The notes beneath the pieces are model-generated. The model ran no database searches and was not told the origin of the DNA. It saw only the letters and a list, made by a program, of their open reading frames with translations. A stretch of 64,000 nt of DNA from Adineta vaga (Eukaryota; Rotifera): the NCBI GenBank assembly GCA_021613535.1, contig CP075492.1, positions 15,004,001-15,068,000 of the forward strand, read 5' to 3'. The number at the start of each line of letters is the position of its first letter. Position 1 is the stretch's first letter. Shown here piece by piece: positions 38,671 to 50,551 of this stretch. The translations under genes were made by a program, and so were the position numbers.

Positions 38671-39156
38671 CTACTCGACGGATGTTAACGTGAAAAGTAT
38701 TTTATTACTACTAAGAAATCTTGATAAAAAACATCTCTTTATATATGTGTGTTTTAATCATTATGCTTCTTCAATTTTCATCTTTTTCTATTCCATTTCA
38801 CTCTTGCAATTAGTGTTTGACAGAAATAAAATAACGTGTTCATCTTCCGGACTGAATCTTTTTTATGATGTATCATTATAGACAAGCAAAAGAACATACA
38901 ACAGCATGACGATGCATGTTTCATGCAAAGTAATAATTTATGGAAAAACAACTTTCTACTAACCGAACAATAACTCTCTGGTATTTTCTCATATATACTT
39001 TGAATTTAACGAGGATTCTTGAATAGTTTTTGAATAGCTGTATTCGTACACTGATAAAATGTCTATTGATTCATCAGACTATGTTGCTGTTGTATCGTTC
39101 TGTATGGTAACGATATTCTAGTTAGTTTAACAAGTAACTATAGAGAAAAAACTATT
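38671..39156. other. intergenic, divergent promoter region
   Basis: No coding sequence supported. An ATG at 39059 opens a short frame that might be a first exon of the following LamG-like pseudogene, but its donor phase does not match. Confidence 0.35.
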
Positions 39157-40092
39157 TTGAAAGATTTTTTATCTACTGGTCTGTTCTTGATTGTTGTCGG
39201 AATCGCTGCGTTTATTATATGGAATTCAAAACGAAAGACAAACATCACGATAACTAATTTAAGTATGTTTCTGTACAGTGATGATTACATCAACAATGAA
39301 GACAACTGCTCCACTATCAAAATTATTAACTATACAGGTCAGTGATATATTATTTAGTTGAATTCATAGAAAGTAAATTTTTCTAGAGCAACTATCTCCA
39401 TCAACAACTGTGCAATGGTTATTGAATGGAAATTTAAATGATTTCTATAGTCGTTATAATGGATGTTTTTTCTGATAGTATTGTTTCATGAATGTCACCA
39501 GGTTATAATGTTTATGTAAGTGCTATTTGTTTTCCACCCGATAATTATATGACTTCCAATTCTTATCTGAATTTAACTTCAATAAGTTTTACAATTTCTG
39601 CTTGGATATGGTCTTTGAACAATTGGTGTATACCAATGATTGGATTTGATATTTCTGGTTGTCTTTCAATTCAGACATTAAATAGTAATGGAATATTACC
39701 ACTGTATCATTGGAATCATATTAGTATGACTTACTCAATTTTTAATGGTATTCAACTTTTTATTAATGGATTATTGACTAATAGAAATGATACATTCCGT
39801 AGTTATTTAGCAAGTGGACAAATGAATACAATCATTCTTGGAACTGATCTCTGTCCGAATATTAGTATTATTAATCAAACACGTATTGTTCCTGCTCTAT
39901 TTCATGGAAAAAATTGATGAATTGAAAATCTTTTCTCGAGAATTATCATATGAAGATATATATATCAACTTGCACAAGTTTAATGTGTTGAACAAGAATA
40001 TTTATTTAGAAATTTCTATTTTTAACCGAAAACAAATACTAAATATTTTCTTGCTTGCTTATTCTCACTCAAAACTATTTGAAATAAATTGA
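39157..40092 (+). pseudogene. TM-LamG-like gene with three lesions
   Basis: A TM segment (GLFLIVVGIAAFIIW) is followed, after a phase-consistent intron (39338-39386), by VQWLLNGNLNDFYSRYNG. A concanavalin/LamG-like domain then follows: ISFTISAWIWS, WNHISMTY, IQLFINGLL, and FHGK/IDELKIFSREL. The frame is broken at the T run near 39462-39467. A TGA sits in the new frame just before 39492, and the frame breaks again at the A run near 39909-39914. Each break falls within recognisable domain sequence. The family is a common bdelloid type with a membrane anchor and an extracellular LamG domain. Two of the lesions are homopolymer length changes, so assembly error is not excluded. Confidence 0.62.
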
Positions 40093-40693
40093 TTTATCAT
40101 TGCTTCTGAGAATGCGAGTATGACTATTTTGTCTTCTCATACATTCGCACACAAGCTAGAAGTATTTCTAAAATCTCAGTTAGATTATTCATAGAATATT
40201 AAAAAGATTACAATAAAAATACTACTTTAGTTATCAACAATGATCTTCATTTTAATCAGATATTCTACCCAACAGATGATCTTTCAATATAACATTCTCG
40301 CCGTATCAAAGCATCTTATTGTTGTTATTTGCTAAATTTTATAACGACGTTTGAAAAGATGAAAAATCAGTAGTATAACATCACAACGTTCTGTGCTGCT
40401 TTTGCATTAGGGAAAAACGATTTTTCTCAATTCTAATTACCAACAAGTTATCGACAGCTGTGACAAATTGTTCAAGAACAAGCCAATTAACTATTCGGTG
40501 TCACATCATACCTGGAATTTCTCAGACAAACAGAAAAGGACATGAAATGTGTGAACAATTGTTTTCATGACCAATTAACACCATGTCGAGATGACCTGGA
40601 CGAAATGTCAAGGAAGAAATAATTTCTTCTCCTGTAAATAGGCATTCTATCTACTGAGTCGAATCAGTCAAGTTCATCTTACTTCTTTCAATA
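40093..40693. other. intergenic, nothing supported
   Basis: AT-rich without coding evidence. Confidence 0.45.
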
Positions 40694-41366
40694 ATGATCG
40701 CTCAATGGTTGATAATATTAGTATTACTTTCATCTTTACAACTGATTTCCTCCCGTCTTGTGGGTAAGTAATTTCCAATAAACTGTTGTAATCAAGTGAA
40801 ATTTACGTTATCATATATTCTCTTGTTCTGATTAATATGATAGGGCGTATATTTTTTCAATTTTAGATCTCGATGAATATGTTAAAGGTGAAGAGATCAA
40901 AGAAGATCGATTTGGAATTGCCAATTCTTTTCTCTATCGGTTGACGAATAAATATTCCGGTACGAATCGTACCTTAGAAGCTATTATTCTTGGTGACAAG
41001 GCGGATGGTATTGAAATGAGTCCAATCCGCAGATATGGTACTGAGTACTGGCGGTTTATTCGTTTAGGAAAAAACAAATATAGAATACAAAATCTTGTGT
41101 ATGACGATGAAAAGTCACTGGATATTATTAACGATAAAATGAGAAATAGATTACGCATGAGCAAAACAGCTGAGGTTACCGGACAATACTGGCATCTGAC
41201 ACGTTTGAATGATGGCTCATTTCGATTAAGCAACGACTTTTCAGGTAGAAATATGGCTTTGGATGTTCAAACTGATACTCATAAACCTAGAATGTTCTCG
41301 AACACTGTTGATTATCTTGGACAACATTGGACGATCACAAAGGTTGGAAAGTACAGTCGTTATTAA
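40694..41366 (+). CDS. secreted beta-trefoil (ricin-B-like) protein
   Basis: Two exons (40694-40763, 40867-41366) give 189 residues. The first exon is almost exactly a signal peptide (MIAQWLIILVLLSSLQLISS). The rest shows three imperfect repeats around Y/F-R-L/I, N, L and W: FLYRLTNKYSG...YWRFIRLG, YRIQNL...YWHLTRLN, FRLSNDFSG...HWTITKVG. This is the pattern of a ricin-B-type or related beta-trefoil, often a carbohydrate-binding module. No enzymatic domain is attached. It is likely an extracellular binding protein; the ligand is unknown. Confidence 0.6.
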
Positions 41367-41799
41367 TTATCTTGTTATCATTCTTCGATTTAATCCAGCT
41401 CATTGAACTTTGAAAAATATTTGTACTAAATAAAATTAACATAGGCTTAATCTTTGTTTTTTTTTCTCATGAGGATGTGTGGGTATGAATGGGTACAGAC
41501 TTCAGTTATGATAAATAAGGTATATCCTACTACTAGCGAAAGCGCTTGTTTACACTCATACTCCATTTGTTCGTGCAAATTGAATCAAACAAATGGTAGT
41601 TATTATTTATATAGTTATTGTGTCCTTCAGTAGAGACAGTAAATTCACAAAATCTGAAGCCTGACTTGTGTAGAAGTTTTTATTTTTTCTCATTTGTAAA
41701 AGAAACAATCCTTGATAAAATAACACTGAGAACACGAGTATAGAGAAAGATAAGAATCAGAAGAGTAATCTAACACACCCTCGTTAAATATTCATCACT
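41367..41799. other. intergenic with G-rich motif
   Basis: Holds GAGGATGTGTGGGTATGAATGGG near 41471-41494, a member of the dispersed G-rich family, and otherwise AT-rich sequence. Confidence 0.45.
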
Positions 41800-42939
41800 A
41801 TGCACGTTTGGCTTCTAATATTCGTATCTGTGGTAGTTCTACCAGCTCAAGGTCTGAGAACATTTGGTATTGGGCGCTCTTCACAATGGCTGTATCCGAA
41901 TGAGGTGAATACATCTATGAGAATATATCTCGAAATACATGTCTTATTCTAGTCGGAAATTTTTAATTATACGTTGAGTGCACGTTCATCATGGGGAGTT
42001 ATGACGCATTTTTGGGTGACAGGAGATCCAGGTAAAAAAATCGATCGTCTTCTTCAAGTTTATGTTAGAACTGCTATATGTCTTGTCATTTAGCAATTGA
42101 TCTATCGACATTTTCTTATTATATTGATGGTGAAAAAGTTCCATCGATTGAATTCATAAGTTATATGGTAGCTGGTGCTGGTTTTAACGATCAAACAGCA
42201 CCATGGGGTACAAAGTGGATGGGTAAAGGAGCCAAAGGTGGTGCTTGGTACAATAATTTGTAAGTTATTATAGTTCTTGACCGCTTCTAGTTGATTATAT
42301 GATAGTCGAGTACCTTTTCAAAAATCGATTCGAATATCTGGTCGTCTACCGGCTGATATAACTGATAGAAAAATGATTTGGATTATTGTACGTGGTACAG
42401 AAAATTTAACAACTTCATTTCATGGTTTTGAACTTCCATCGAATGCACGATTAACTTTACATAAAATTGAAAATAAAACATACGAACCTTTTGCATGGGT
42501 TCGTGTTGTCGATATTCCAAGTGGTGAAGGTCTTCTCCTTTCACATACTTTAGCAGTTACTAGTGGAAATTTGGAATTTCTTGAAGGATGCTATCATGCT
42601 TATCCTGATTATCAACAACCATTTCCTGGTGTCATCATCGCGACTGGCACAGAAGATTATTTTGATAGTGCTTTCTACTTCAATGGTGGACAATTTCATT
42701 TTGAAGTTTCGGGTTATACACATTTTCAACAAGTGTCTAATAATACTTTAGAATGGTCTGCTTATCGAATGCATGATCTCGATCCAATCTTTTTCGATAA
42801 CGGTTTTCGTTTTGAATGGAGAAATGGTGATGTTCTTGACGAGCGAGGCTTCAAATGTCTTGTCTATGGAAATGGAAATTCCATTGGATCACCCACAACA
42901 TCAATCGTTACTTCCTATGCATGGATTTACACTTGGTAG
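41800..42939 (+). CDS. secreted GH172 (DUF2961) glycosidase
   Basis: Four exons (41800-41904, 41953-42031, 42094-42259, 42306-42939) give 327 residues. A signal peptide (WLLIFVSVVVLPAQG) is followed by YYIDGE, a WY-containing segment, and the DUF2961 hallmark ATGTEDYFDSAFYF with its acidic residues, then YRMHDLDPIFFDNGFRFEW. GH172 enzymes act on fructofuranose- or arabinofuranose-containing glycans, with conserved acidic residues in this motif. The family is mostly bacterial and fungal, so transfer is likely. The protein is shorter than many members, but both conserved blocks are present. It would act extracellularly, perhaps in the gut with the GH26 enzyme. Confidence 0.85.
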
Positions 42940-43786
42940 TGGAGAAGAACAAACACTGATTTTTATTTTAACAGAAACTTTATAGAACTAGTTACAATCA
43001 TATTCGTGTAGACGATGAATAGACTCTGCATTTTTACTAAATAAATATGTTCATGACAAACGATTTTCTAACCGTTAAGTTGGTTTATTGTCACTTGTAT
43101 TTTTTTACTATGAAAAATCCAGTATTTTACATCGTAAACCTAAGAGAAAGAGAAAGATTTCGTATCAAATACTCTTATTATTTAAATTAATATAATTAAA
43201 ATGATAAAAAAGATATTGGAAGTTCATCATCTTTCACCTTCGATATGTGGTTGTTCATAAGAAATATCGAGAACGATATTGTTCTAGTCATTATTGCAGC
43301 TGATTATTGGATGGCTATGAAAGGATGAGAATGTAGGTGATGAAATGCATTCTTTACTTCTTCACCACGCACTCTAACATCCTTTAATATAAAATACGAA
43401 ACGTACAAAATATAATGAGGCACTGTGTGTGCTCACATCGTTGTATCCACATTTCTTCCTGAAGAATTTATTTCCGAAAAAACTTTTGAACTATAGTTGC
43501 ATATTGTTATAACACATCGGTTCTTTTTATCTGACTTTTAAAAAGAAAATTCTAGCCTTTTCTATAAAAGGATATGAACGTACCGTACGTAATTATATAT
43601 TTGCGAATCTTTTCTGGTATCACAAAGATAATTTAGCGAGAAAAAGATTCACCTCATCTACTATCCTCAGTTTTTCTAGTTAAAAATAATGAGAAAATGA
43701 CTTTCTATCTTCTCTCATTTACTTCATTTAACAAAACATCGAGTAAACGCTTACTTTTTAGACTTTACCTCCATTAGAAATATCAA
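42940..43786. other. intergenic, nothing supported
   Basis: AT-rich. A weak hairpin-like pair (GAGAATGTAGGTGATG ... CTTCACCACGCACTC) is near 43327-43376. Confidence 0.4.
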
Positions 43787-44797
43787 ATGTCATCATCAAC
43801 TATTGATTATTTGAATTATATCAGCAAACAGATCAATCTCTATGTTGCTTCATTCTTTTATATTTCTGGTGTTCTCAGCAATCTTTTATGTGTTCTCATA
43901 TTTCTTTCGATGAAACGATTAAAAAATAATCCAGCATCAATTTATCTTCTAGTCGCATCTCTTGGTAATTTAGTATTATTCAATACTTCTTTTCTCTCTC
44001 GTCTTATTCTGCCGAATTTTAATTTCGATCCATCATCAACATCAATCGTCTGGTGCAAATTACGACAATATCTTGGTCATGCATCCTCTCTCACATCTCT
44101 ATTCTGTACTGCTTGGGCAATGATCGATCAATATCTACTTACATCAGTAAATGTTCGTTTTCGTCAATCTTCGACAGTGAAAATGGCTTGTCATTTAGTC
44201 TGGCTTACTCTTCTCTCGTCGGTTTTACATTCTATACCTTTGATTATCTATAATCAACTTGGTGTTTCGAGAACTACTAACATGACTTCATGCTCACTTT
44301 CCGGTAATTCTGGCTATCAAAGTTACATCGCATATTTCGTTACACCTTTCCTACTTGGTATCATTCCTACATTTATCATGATCGTCTTTGCTATCTTAGC
44401 ATATGCAAATATCAATTATCTACATCAAGAACAAATGCGAACACAAATTCAGCAACAATTAACACGAATGGTCACTGCACAAGCTATATTTGTTCTTATT
44501 GGTATGATCGCATACACAGCACAGACAATTTACAGTTTACTAAGTGCATCCACGACGAAAACTTCTCTTTATCGAGCACAAGAAAATTTTGCTCTTACCA
44601 TTACTGGAATTCTTAGCTATATAGGTTATGCATTTAATTTCTATATCTATATGACAGTTTCTCCATCACTTCGAAAGCAATTCAAACAATTGATGAAAAA
44701 ATATTTACGTTATCTCATGTGTCATTGTCCTTGTATCATGGCCACGAATCGAACTGCTACTGTTCATAGTATTAATCATAGCTTTCGACCAACATAA
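43787..44797 (+). CDS. rhodopsin-like seven-TM receptor
   Basis: Intronless, 336 residues with seven hydrophobic helices. A short extracellular N-terminus precedes TM1 (FFYISGVLSNLLCVLIFL) with the GN-type Asn. The DRY-equivalent after TM3 reads IDQYL. TM7 ends FNFYIYM in place of NPxxY, followed by a basic amphipathic helix and Cys-rich tail (LMCHCPC) suited to palmitoylation. This matches the very large bdelloid families of FMRFamide-like or orphan rhodopsin-class GPCRs, often chemosensory by expansion pattern. Ligand unknown. Confidence 0.82.
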   Translation: MSSSTIDYLNYISKQINLYVASFFYISGVLSNLLCVLIFLSMKRLKNNPASIYLLVASLGNLVLFNTSFLSRLILPNFNFDPSSTSIVWCKLRQYLGHASSLTSLFCTAWAMIDQYLLTSVNVRFRQSSTVKMACHLVWLTLLSSVLHSIPLIIYNQLGVSRTTNMTSCSLSGNSGYQSYIAYFVTPFLLGIIPTFIMIVFAILAYANINYLHQEQMRTQIQQQLTRMVTAQAIFVLIGMIAYTAQTIYSLLSASTTKTSLYRAQENFALTITGILSYIGYAFNFYIYMTVSPSLRKQFKQLMKKYLRYLMCHCPCIMATNRTATVHSINHSFRPT

Positions 44798-45099
44798 TTG
44801 AAGTTTTTAAATGTACTAAATATTCGTTTTTCTTTGAAACATTGTGTATGTGTTTATGTGATCAGTTAGAACTTAAAATAAAGTCTAAAAAAAGATGATA
44901 GTACGTCGTAATTACACAATAATGCCCACGGTTATATCGAAGAGAACGAGAAAAAAAGAATAGGTAGAGGTCTTTCAATATATGTAATCACATTTTTATC
45001 ATTTAAAGTAACTATTATGACTACAGCGAATATATTTCATCACACTCTCGGCGTTTATATTTATTTTACATCTATAATTCAAAAGAAGAGAAAAAGTAT

Positions 45100-45440
45100 A
45101 AAAATAATACTATTTATCAATCTTTTATAAGGATCATTATTTGGATATTGTGATTGTTGGCACTCATCTGTAAATTAGGAATATTCTGAATTATTACATT
45201 ATAGTTGAATCCCATGCCGGTACTCGGCCACTGAATCAAACATTTACAATGGTCGATGCTGGTTTTAAATTAACACATTCAATTCATAGTTATCTTAGAA
45301 ATCATCGAAGTTTACTTCATCGATTAGCTTTTCTGAATACACTTGGGATTTATTTATTATCATTAAAATTCAATCATATACGTTGACCATTGGCAAGGTC
45401 GACCAGGATTGATTTTTGTTGAAACAGGTATGTTTGTGAC
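45100..45440 (+). pseudogene. degenerate copy of the 50976-51130 sequence
   Basis: About 45200-45227 (GTTGAATCCCATGCCG) and 45400-45460 (GACCAGGATTGATT..., GGTATGTTTGTGACACG...) match 51055-51130 closely. Between them lies about 175 bp absent from the other copy. That segment is open (AGTRPLNQTFTMVDAGF..., LHRLAFLNTLGIYLL) and ends at TGA near 45386. Upstream TM-like sequence has several stops. It is the same gene family as the PAP2_C-like remnant at 50976-51420. Confidence 0.4.
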
Positions 45441-45458
45441 ACGATTTGTATGTGAATG

Positions 45459-45541
45459 GAGGGTGAGTACGGACGAGGCATGATGGGTGTACGGGATCGA
45501 TGTGACTCACATTTTTACATGTGATTCTTTCCCACACCCTT
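45459..45541. repeat. GT-rich/AC-rich hairpin-like element
   Basis: GAGGGTGAGTACGGACGAGG and GATGGGTGTACGGG face TTCCCACACCC across about 40 bases. Degenerate member of the dispersed family. Confidence 0.4.
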
Positions 45542-45620
45542 TTTAATACTTCCTCTTTATTTATGATCTAGGTATTAGCATGTCGATAAAAGAAGAGATG
45601 TTTATACTCTCATTGACACA

Positions 45621-45641
45621 ACGACAACAACAACAACAACA
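45621..45641. repeat. (CAA)n microsatellite
   Basis: Short run of CAA units following ACGA, next to the 3' end of the minus-strand GPCR. Confidence 0.7.
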
Positions 45642-45665
45642 TTTACAATAAAAGTAAAAATAAAT

Positions 45666-46730
45666 TCATTCTTTAGCTGTGACATGTTTTTGTTCCACGA
45701 AGTTCACTATAGCGGTATTAAAAGGCACCACTCGATTATGATGAATTAATTTTAAAATCATATTTTTCAATTGTGGTGTAAATATAAATAATGATAAACT
45801 TGATCCTATCATTGTTATACTTATAAAAGGCCAAATAAGTCGAAAAGCAAGAAAATATTCTTCACCGGTTATATGTGACATTATTAAGAACGTTATTGGT
45901 GCTATTCCAAGAATAACTAATACACCTATAGTTATAAGAATACGTTGAAAAACTTGAAAATCTCGTTGTTGATTTTGTTGAATAGTTAATGTTAGATTCT
46001 TTGATTGTTGTCGACGAAGAAATATTATGATACGTAAATAGATTAGCGATAATATCGAAAGTGGAATTCCATATATACCAAATGCAAGCCAGAATATCCC
46101 TCGAGTATGTGTGAATTTGACATAACAATAATACTCGTTGGTTAGATAAACAATTCCATGCCAAAAAAGAAGTGGACATAAAATAATACAACTAAAAATC
46201 AATTCAACAAGTGATAAACTTATATGAAACCAGAACGATTGAAGATATCTATATTTTGGGTAAACAATTCGACAAAGACGAAATACAGCCTATGGAAATT
46301 TAATGAAATTCATAAGTTTTTCTTGTCTTTGAAAGTAGATAATTACCTGATTGATAAAAGCCCAATAAAACATATTGAGAAAAACATAAGATACATAACC
46401 AATAGGAATGCATGCTGATGAATTAAAATCTTTTTCGTATAAATCACCGAGAAGTGTTTGAATATGGAATGAAATCGCGATTATTACGAAGAGAAGGATC
46501 ACAGGATAAATAGTTAAACAAACACAAAAAATGACTCGATCTTCTTGTTTTGGATTTTTATAAAAGATATTATAAATAATAATCAACAAAATACATAGGA
46601 CAATCGAACATGTACATAGATCAGTGATTAATGTAAACATGTTGAGTATAAACGCAATCGTATTCATTATTATTCGTATCACTATTGTTAATATGAGAAA
46701 AAAATTAGAATTTATTGAGTATAGAAACAC
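45666..46730 (-). CDS. rhodopsin-like seven-TM receptor, two exons
   Basis: Exons are 46730(or 46667)-46347 and 46289-45666, with a 57-bp intron between AFINQ and AVFRLCRIVYPKYR, matching a conserved intron position of this bdelloid receptor family. TM1 is FILNMFTLITDLCTC, TM3 ends at RLCRIVYP in place of DRY, and TM6 is ILITIGVLVILGIAPITFL. The C-terminal tail is short. The frame begins with GTG at 46730. The first ATG is 46667, giving a very short N-terminus, so a small upstream exon is possible. Orphan receptor, probably chemosensory. Confidence 0.72.
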
Positions 46731-47544
46731 ACCTGCAGGTATTTATGTATAGAAAATACTTTGAATGAATATACTTAATCTTTTAAATCTTCTTAAGAAT
46801 TTTTCATTTCCTTTTAATTATTGAGTATAATTATCTTTTTATATCTACTCGGTGTAAAACCGTCGCTTGCATGCTCTATATGCATGTTGTTGATTTTCCT
46901 CATCTGACGGAGACGTCTATTCATCACCAAATACTTGCTGTTGCGTTCTGTTGTTTGATGGCTGAATATATAAACGTATATTTTGTATCAGAATGGATGC
47001 AACGCATATTAAAGAGGATAAAATAATTTTTTTTCGGAAAAATGTCAGAAATTTGTTTCTTATGAAGAAACTTCCTATAGAGGAGGAAAACAGACTTTTG
47101 CACTTCTCGTACTTCATTTAACTTCTCTGTATTCTGCCGTATCAATTTTTTATGAGTACGTTTATCTCATGTGAATATTGTTAGCATGGCATCAGTTCTT
47201 AATACTTGAAGAAAAAATAAAAAGATTTGATTCGTTCTTCAAATAAACCTTTTTTTCTTGTTATTACTCCATTTTATTACATTGATTCTTTTTGAATTCA
47301 CTATGATATATGAATCCGCCTCCTTTGGTTTATTGTCGCATTAAATACTAGATATTAGAGAAAGAAAACTCAAGCATGAAAATGTAAAAATGTTCCACTT
47401 CGATCAAGAACACAAGTCCATATAGACTAAATTTTCCTCTCTGTCGAATATATTGATAAATATAATTTGTTTTGCAATGTTCTTTTTCACTCTTTAAATC
47501 GACACAATTCTGAAATATTTTCAATATTTGATCATGGGTTACAT
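46731..47544. other. intergenic, nothing supported
   Basis: AT-rich; overlapping minus-strand frames near 46917-47145 show no recognisable domain. Confidence 0.4.
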
Positions 47545-48176
47545 GAATTTCGGTCCAAGAATTTTTCGTCCCAAACTTTCGGCCCAGTCCGAAATTCCGG
47601 TGACATTTCGGTCAAGGGATGGAAAATTAACGAAATTTCGGTCCAATTCTTAATTAAATTAGATTTAATTAATTATCAGTTAGTAACTTCATAGTGCTGA
47701 GCAGTATGAATGTCAAGAGAATCATCTATGCTAAAATTGACATATTTACTTAATTTTACAAAGCAGTTTCTCTATCAAACAATTAAACCATATGTGCATA
47801 TACTATTCAGAAAAACAATACATGCAACGAACAATACTTTTGTATGATAAAAATGTACTCGTTTTATTGAGCTTTGTATCATTTTTTTTTCATCTCTTTT
47901 TCCAGTATAAATGTGAAAGAATTTTAAAATTAATCAAGCATTTCTAATAATAATTTTACCACTAAAACTACCAATTCTTTAAGAACTTTGTATCATACTG
48001 CTTAGCACTATGCATTTTGAAATTCATGTTGCTCAGCACCCTCAAGTCACTAATTGATAATTAATTAGATCTAATTTAATTAAGAATTGGGCCGAAATTT
48101 CGTTAATTTTTCGGCCCTGAACCGAAATGCTAACGGAATTTCGGACTGGGCCGAAGAATTTCTGGACCGAAATTCC
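47545..48176. mobile_element. MITE-like element with long inverted repeats
   Basis: GAATTTCGGTCC at 47545 and GGACCGAAATTCC ending 48176 are the ends of long inverted repeats of about 160-190 bp. Both arms share TTCGGCCCAGTCCGAAATTCCG, AAAATTAACGAAATTTCGG, CCAATTCTTAATTAAATTAGAT and a GTGCTGAGCA segment. The right arm has about 30 extra bases that duplicate GTGCTGAGCA. The ~280-bp middle is AT-rich with no ORF for a transposase. It is presumably a non-autonomous DNA transposon; a GGGTT on each side might be a target duplication but is not secure. Arms differ at several positions, so the insertion is not very recent. Confidence 0.75.
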
Positions 48177-48725
48177 GGGTTCCCTATAAACCCATCATAC
48201 AAGCCAAAATTCACCCTCAAAGCTCATAGCCACACACACCGCGTCACCCAACGACTCCATTCTGATCCTTACTCTACCCTCACTCAATCTCAAGATGGTA
48301 CAGAAACAGGTGCTCGTAATCAAACTGATCTGCAAACACTTTTTTCATGGGAATGATGAAATCGCATAGTTATCCTCACACGATAGTACACACAAATTTT
48401 CATGGATTGCCAATTGATTTTACTGCGAAAAATATCGTTTATTTGAGTAGAATTTAGTCTGATATCACTGGAAAATCTATCATAGTCGAAGTCTAAATAA
48501 TGAAATACAATTTAATGATATTATCAATGGTATGCGTCGATGTGATAGGTACGCTCTGATGTGAAGTAGAATAATTTCGAGAATGATTACCTTAATCAGA
48601 AATTAGTTCATTTCCTTCTTAATCTAAATGAACATATGAATTTATTATGTTTATTTGATTTATTTTAGAAAGATACAATTTCATTAACAAATCGATCTAT
48701 AAACCATAATACAATAATTCGTTTA
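48177..48725. other. intergenic, nothing supported
   Basis: A plus-strand frame to 48356 starts inside the inverted-repeat element and is not convincing as a gene. Confidence 0.4.
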
Positions 48726-50551
48726 TTACTTTCGATCTTTCGGATGCTCGACGTAGTCAGCTTGTGGGAAAAATATTCGAATTCTATCTCTTGATGTAGA
48801 GGACGGCTTGGATGTATGTATTATTTGTAATCTAGAGCAATTGTCACTTGATCGGTGTTGATTTTGAGCAATTAGTGTGAACAACATATCTTTATCGATA
48901 GCAAGTTCAATTAGAGAAGGAAGATGAATTTCGAATAGAAATAGTTCAGTATAGTCCATGTGGCTATCGTATAAAATGAGTACAGTTAAATGCGGAAAGA
49001 TAATGTTAATTTTTGTTGTGGCGCATTTCTCTCGTCGTTCAAGAGGATTAATTATTTCAAGTGTTTGAAGACGAGGTAGAACTTGAGCAATACGTTCAAA
49101 AAAAGCATTTTCGAAAGATTTGACATCATCGAAAAGTAATAAAATCGTAACATTTGAAAAAGTAGAACACTTATCAAGCAATGAAAATTGATTTGAAACG
49201 AAATCGAGTCGAGTACCAATAAATGGAAGTGAATAAATTTGATATTGTCCATAATCATTATTGAAATGATCGATGACATAATGAAATAATTGTTGTCGTT
49301 TGAGAAAACTTCGAAGAATCTGATCAATTGTTGTCTGAGATACATTTTTGAATATTGAGCGAATATGAAAATGAAACTGTTGTAAATTAGGCATATATCG
49401 ATAAATATTTTTTTCTGAAAATAATCGTTCAAGAAAAGCAATGGGTGCTCTTTGTGTTTCGTCTATAGCTAATATTAATGTTAAATATTCGACACTGGAT
49501 AATCGTTCAAGAAGATGAAGACATACTTCGTAATGTTTAAAATTACGATACATTTTGATTGTGAAATGTTTCAAATTCGAACATGAGATCTAAACGAACC
49601 AATTGTTTCATATATCAAGTCGAGAAATATTACCTACCGATTGAATTTCAGTGCTAAATGTTCCTGCATTTTCATAGACCATTGCTGCTGTAACTGTCAA
49701 CGAACGAAGTTGAGAGCCCAACTGAACTAATAAACCAAAACATTGCTCGAAATTCCAGAAAGATATACTAATATGAGTTAGCTGAATTGCTTCAGGAATA
49801 CGAAATTGATCACCAGTAATTGATCTACTTAACAGACAATTTTCATCAAGTTCGAAGGATTGAATTTGACGCATTAGTGGTGAATGTAGTAGAGTAAATA
49901 GATCACCATCAAAAGTTTCTTTAAGCAGTAGAAGATATTGTGGAACAATTGGAAGTAATGGTTTGCGCATTTCAGGATAATACATGTGATAATTGACTAG
50001 AATAAAACGTAACAAGATCTTTTGATTCATCTATATTTAATGATACTATGAGGAAAGGTTTTTGATGTGTTAAAAGGAATTTTAAAATCTTGAAATTTTT
50101 CAAAACTTTCCTCTCGTTTGTTTTTGAATAATAGAAACCATCATAGTTTACCTATGGTAAAGGGTACGCCTGTTTTTAAACGTTTAACACTCAGCATAAT
50201 TTTCAAATGTGTAAGATTTTTAAGAGCTTTATTATCATTCTCTTTCAAATAATTTCTAATAGACCTAATGTGACAGAGATCAATTGTTAACGATTGAATA
50301 TTATTGTTTATATAAGGCAGAACTATAGAATAAAATCGTTCCATCAATAATTTATGTGGTGCACCAGGATAATCAAAAGTTAAATCAATTGAATCACATC
50401 CATCGAATACAAGTTGTTTCAAACGATTATTACCAATATCAATCATAGAACAAAATAGTAAGACTTGAGGATGAATCTTCTTGATAATAGCCAATAGTAA
50501 TTCATCAGATAAATCAAGTAATTGAACGGCATCTTCAATGCAAAAAGTCAT
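48726..50551 (-). CDS. F-box-like / leucine-rich bdelloid family protein
   Basis: Exons are 50551-50152 (or a slightly shorter end), 50030-49638 and 49590-48726, about 550 residues. The N-terminus LLDLSDELLLAIIKKIHPQVLLFCSMI fits an F-box. The rest is a series of leucine-rich beta/alpha segments (IQSLTIDLCHI, LTHISISFWNFEQCF, LRSLTVTA, VEYLTLILAI, VTILLLFDD, LTVLILYDSHMDY), typical of a big bdelloid F-box family. F-box proteins pair with Skp1-Cullin ligases and pick substrates through their repeats. The exon 2-3 junction is in phase. The exon 1-2 junction is not resolved: the best donor (50151) is in the wrong phase for the downstream frame, so an alternative donor, a micro-exon or a lesion is possible. 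Confidence 0.6.

Larger units (their letters stand above)
44798..45665. other. intergenic with sphingomyelin-synthase-like fragment
   Basis: Contains a decayed fragment at about 45100-45440 (see separate entry), a hairpin-like element at 45459-45541 and a CAA-repeat at 45621-45641. Confidence 0.45.

Noticed and set aside
45600-45645. CRISPR-like repeats
   Set aside because: The repeats are a simple CAA microsatellite without spacers; the window is eukaryotic.
48087-48356. Plus-strand frame of 89 codons
   Set aside because: It starts inside the inverted-repeat arm and has no homologous features or splice support.
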